This document shows positions 62,395-64,000 of a DNA stretch of 64,000 bases, piece after piece (within the stretch, counting starts at the first letter, position 1; the number at the start of each line of letters is the position of its first letter). Source of the stretch: Absidia repens (lineage: Eukaryota; Mucoromycota; Mucoromycetes; Mucorales; Cunninghamellaceae); the NCBI GenBank assembly GCA_002105175.1, contig MCGE01000020.1, positions 62,001-126,000 on the forward strand, in the 5' to 3' direction. A program made the position numbers and the translations under genes. The notes beneath the pieces were generated by a model. It searched no databases and had not been told where the DNA came from. It was given only the letters and a program-made list of their open reading frames with translations.

Positions 62395-64000
62395 ATGGGT
62401 TACTGTAATCGATGCGGCGATATTATCAACAACAGTAAATGTCGAAAGTGTGGTGGAAAACCTGTCGGTAAGTCAAACACGTCAAAATGGGTGGGAATTG
62501 AACGCAAACATTCAACCCTGCTTTTTTTTTGTTTCAATAGAATCTATAGCAAAGGGTGCTGTTGACTCCAAGTCATCTATCGTTGACCGCTGGCAGAACC
62601 AGTAAGTATGGTTCTCTTTTTTCACTTGAAGAGATCTCATTATGTGTTCTGAATTACTCAAACTTTTTTCGTGTTGTTTAACAGGTACGCCAACAGCATT
62701 CTCTCTGGACCTAATCCAGCTGGCACTACTAGTACACCAATTGGAAAACGAAGCTCTGTCGCAAACTTTACTTCAAGTTATAGAGCACAGTCGCCGCCAG
62801 TCTCTGTGCAACCAAAAACATGTATTTTATGCCATAAGGCCGTACCTCTTGGAACTCAGCTGGGAAAGAATGATTACTGCCATGACTGTCGAGCAAAAAT
62901 ATCTGATAACAAATCAACAAACCGAACAGCAAAACCAATGGAATCTACGCAAGCTGAGTGGTAATAGATTTAGAATTGTATAAATTATCATGTCAACTAA
63001 TTCCCCTTTTCCCATATTTGTTTGTTTGTTTATAGCGCGACTTGCTCTCAACCTGTTGGTCCTGATCAACCAAAAGTACAGCGTCAAGGTCGGACATGGC
63101 ACAAGGACTGTATCAGATGTAGCGTTTGCTCAAACCCTCTATCTAATCCCACAGCTTTGGATTTGGATGGATCTTCTAGGTGTGTCCCATGTCAAACAAC
63201 AAACAAAAGAATAAGTCCTCTTCAACAATCACCAACATCACCGACATCTACTATCAATAGTAGTATTGGCTCTGCAAGTCGGTTTAGTCCTATTCCGCGC
63301 TCCATCCGAAATGATATTTATGGCAGTACAACCAGCAGTAGCACTTATGATGGTGATTCGACCGTTTCATCAAGAAGAAAATCATTGACTGGTATTTCCT
63401 CTAATGCAAGACCTCGACTGGACTCTCAACTCTTCCAACAATATCAGAAATCAGTCAACCAGCAGCTTCAGCAACCTTCATCGCCTCCATCTACCGGCAT
63501 CAGTAATATCTCTTCAATCCGCCCATTAGCATCTCAATCATCCTCACCATCACTCTCTTCTTATATGGACAAGCCACGAATGAAAATGTCATCATCCACT
63601 ACTACCACTACAACAGCACCACCAAAACAAAATTTGAAGCAACGAAGGTCATCACTAACTCCGGACAAACCTTCCTCATCTAGCAAAAAGACCTGCCGAA
63701 AGTGTATGCAAGTATTGCGTGGCCCTCGAGTGCGTCTGCCTACACCCAATGGGGATACTTGGTACTATCATTATGACTGTCTCACCTGTGCTGCTTGTGG
63801 TGATCATTTTACAGAATCCGAATTTGTTGGTGATGGCAAGGATGTCTTCCATTTGCATTGTCGGGCACCTTCACCAGCTACATCATCTACTCCACCGCCA
63901 TTATCCCCCACAACATCCTCCTCACCTGATGCCATATCACCATCCACTTCACCTATTCCTGCTGCCTCCCAATCATCCACGACACAACCTCATCTCAGAC
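62395..64000 (+). CDS. LIM-domain protein, 3' end outside the window
   Basis: Exons 62395..62467, 62541..62601, 62685..62960, 63036..>64000. A short N-terminal zinc ribbon (MGYCNRCGDIINNSKCRKCGG) leads to a single CILCHKAVPLGTQL-CHDC pair. A LIM domain follows: CATCSQPVGPDQPKVQRQGRTWHKDCIRCSVC is covered in part, then CVPCQ. After about 150 Ser/Thr/Pro-rich residues a second LIM starts: CRKCMQVLRGPRV, YHYDCLTCAACGDHF, and FHLHC. LIM proteins bind protein partners rather than DNA; fungal ones act in polarity, actin and Rho signalling. No catalytic domain is visible before the window ends, so a Rho-GAP or similar C-terminal domain cannot be excluded. Confidence 0.85.

Overview
The window is eukaryotic and fungal. 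Genes are broken by many short introns (about 55-120 bp) with GTAAGT-type donors and YAG acceptors, promoters carry long C/T-rich tracts, intergenic DNA is A/T-rich with long homopolymers, and AATAAA follows many genes. The gene set (LIS1/PAC1, mitochondrial carrier, carnitine acyltransferases, Slt2-like MAP kinase, Eaf7, HECT ligase, glutamine-dependent NAD synthetase) and the intron density suggest an early-diverging filamentous fungus, probably Mucoromycota/Mucorales. That placement is inference; no marker gene proves it.

Layout, left to right: LIS1/PAC1 (-, cut by the left edge); carnitine/acylcarnitine carrier (+) and carnitine acetyltransferase with a C-terminal AKL (+); a gene-poor stretch with repeat copy A; a bHLH-zipper factor (-); an S6-kinase-like AGC kinase (-) divergent from the PP2A scaffold A subunit (+); an Slt2-like MAP kinase with a THY activation motif (+); a gene-poor stretch with repeat copy B; a VPS9-domain Rab GEF (-) divergent from an arrestin (+); a second carnitine acyltransferase ending in SKL (-); repeat copy C; a rhomboid protein (+); Eaf7/MRGBP (+); a delta-12-type desaturase (+); tubulin cofactor E (+) with an apparent frameshift near its start; repeat copy D (-); an unrecognised protein (-); an odd locus with a truncated Dabb ORF and a membrane-protein C-terminus (-); a UBE2J/Ubc6-like E2 (+); a small secreted-peptide candidate (+); a Hul5/UBE3C-like HECT E3 (-); an old yellow enzyme (+); repeat copy E; NAD synthetase (-); and a LIM protein (+, cut by the right edge). 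Exon junctions were read by eye; every complete gene model closes in frame except cofactor E and the Dabb/membrane locus.

Functional links: three carnitine-shuttle genes lie in the first 33 kb, two of them adjacent. TOR-type S6 kinase and the PP2A scaffold share a divergent promoter, as do the Rab GEF and the arrestin, both endocytic. An ER E2 and a HECT E3 lie 1 kb apart.

The most unusual signal is a dispersed family of five elements that code for no recognisable protein. Each has an upstream CACGTG box, a pyrimidine tract, a core centred on CATGGGGAAACCCTTTCATT, and an AATAAA about 115 bp further on. Four copies also share a diverged 3' tail, giving units of about 0.85-1.05 kb. The fixed spacing looks like a transcription-unit family (structured RNA or micropeptide) rather than an ordinary transposon relic.
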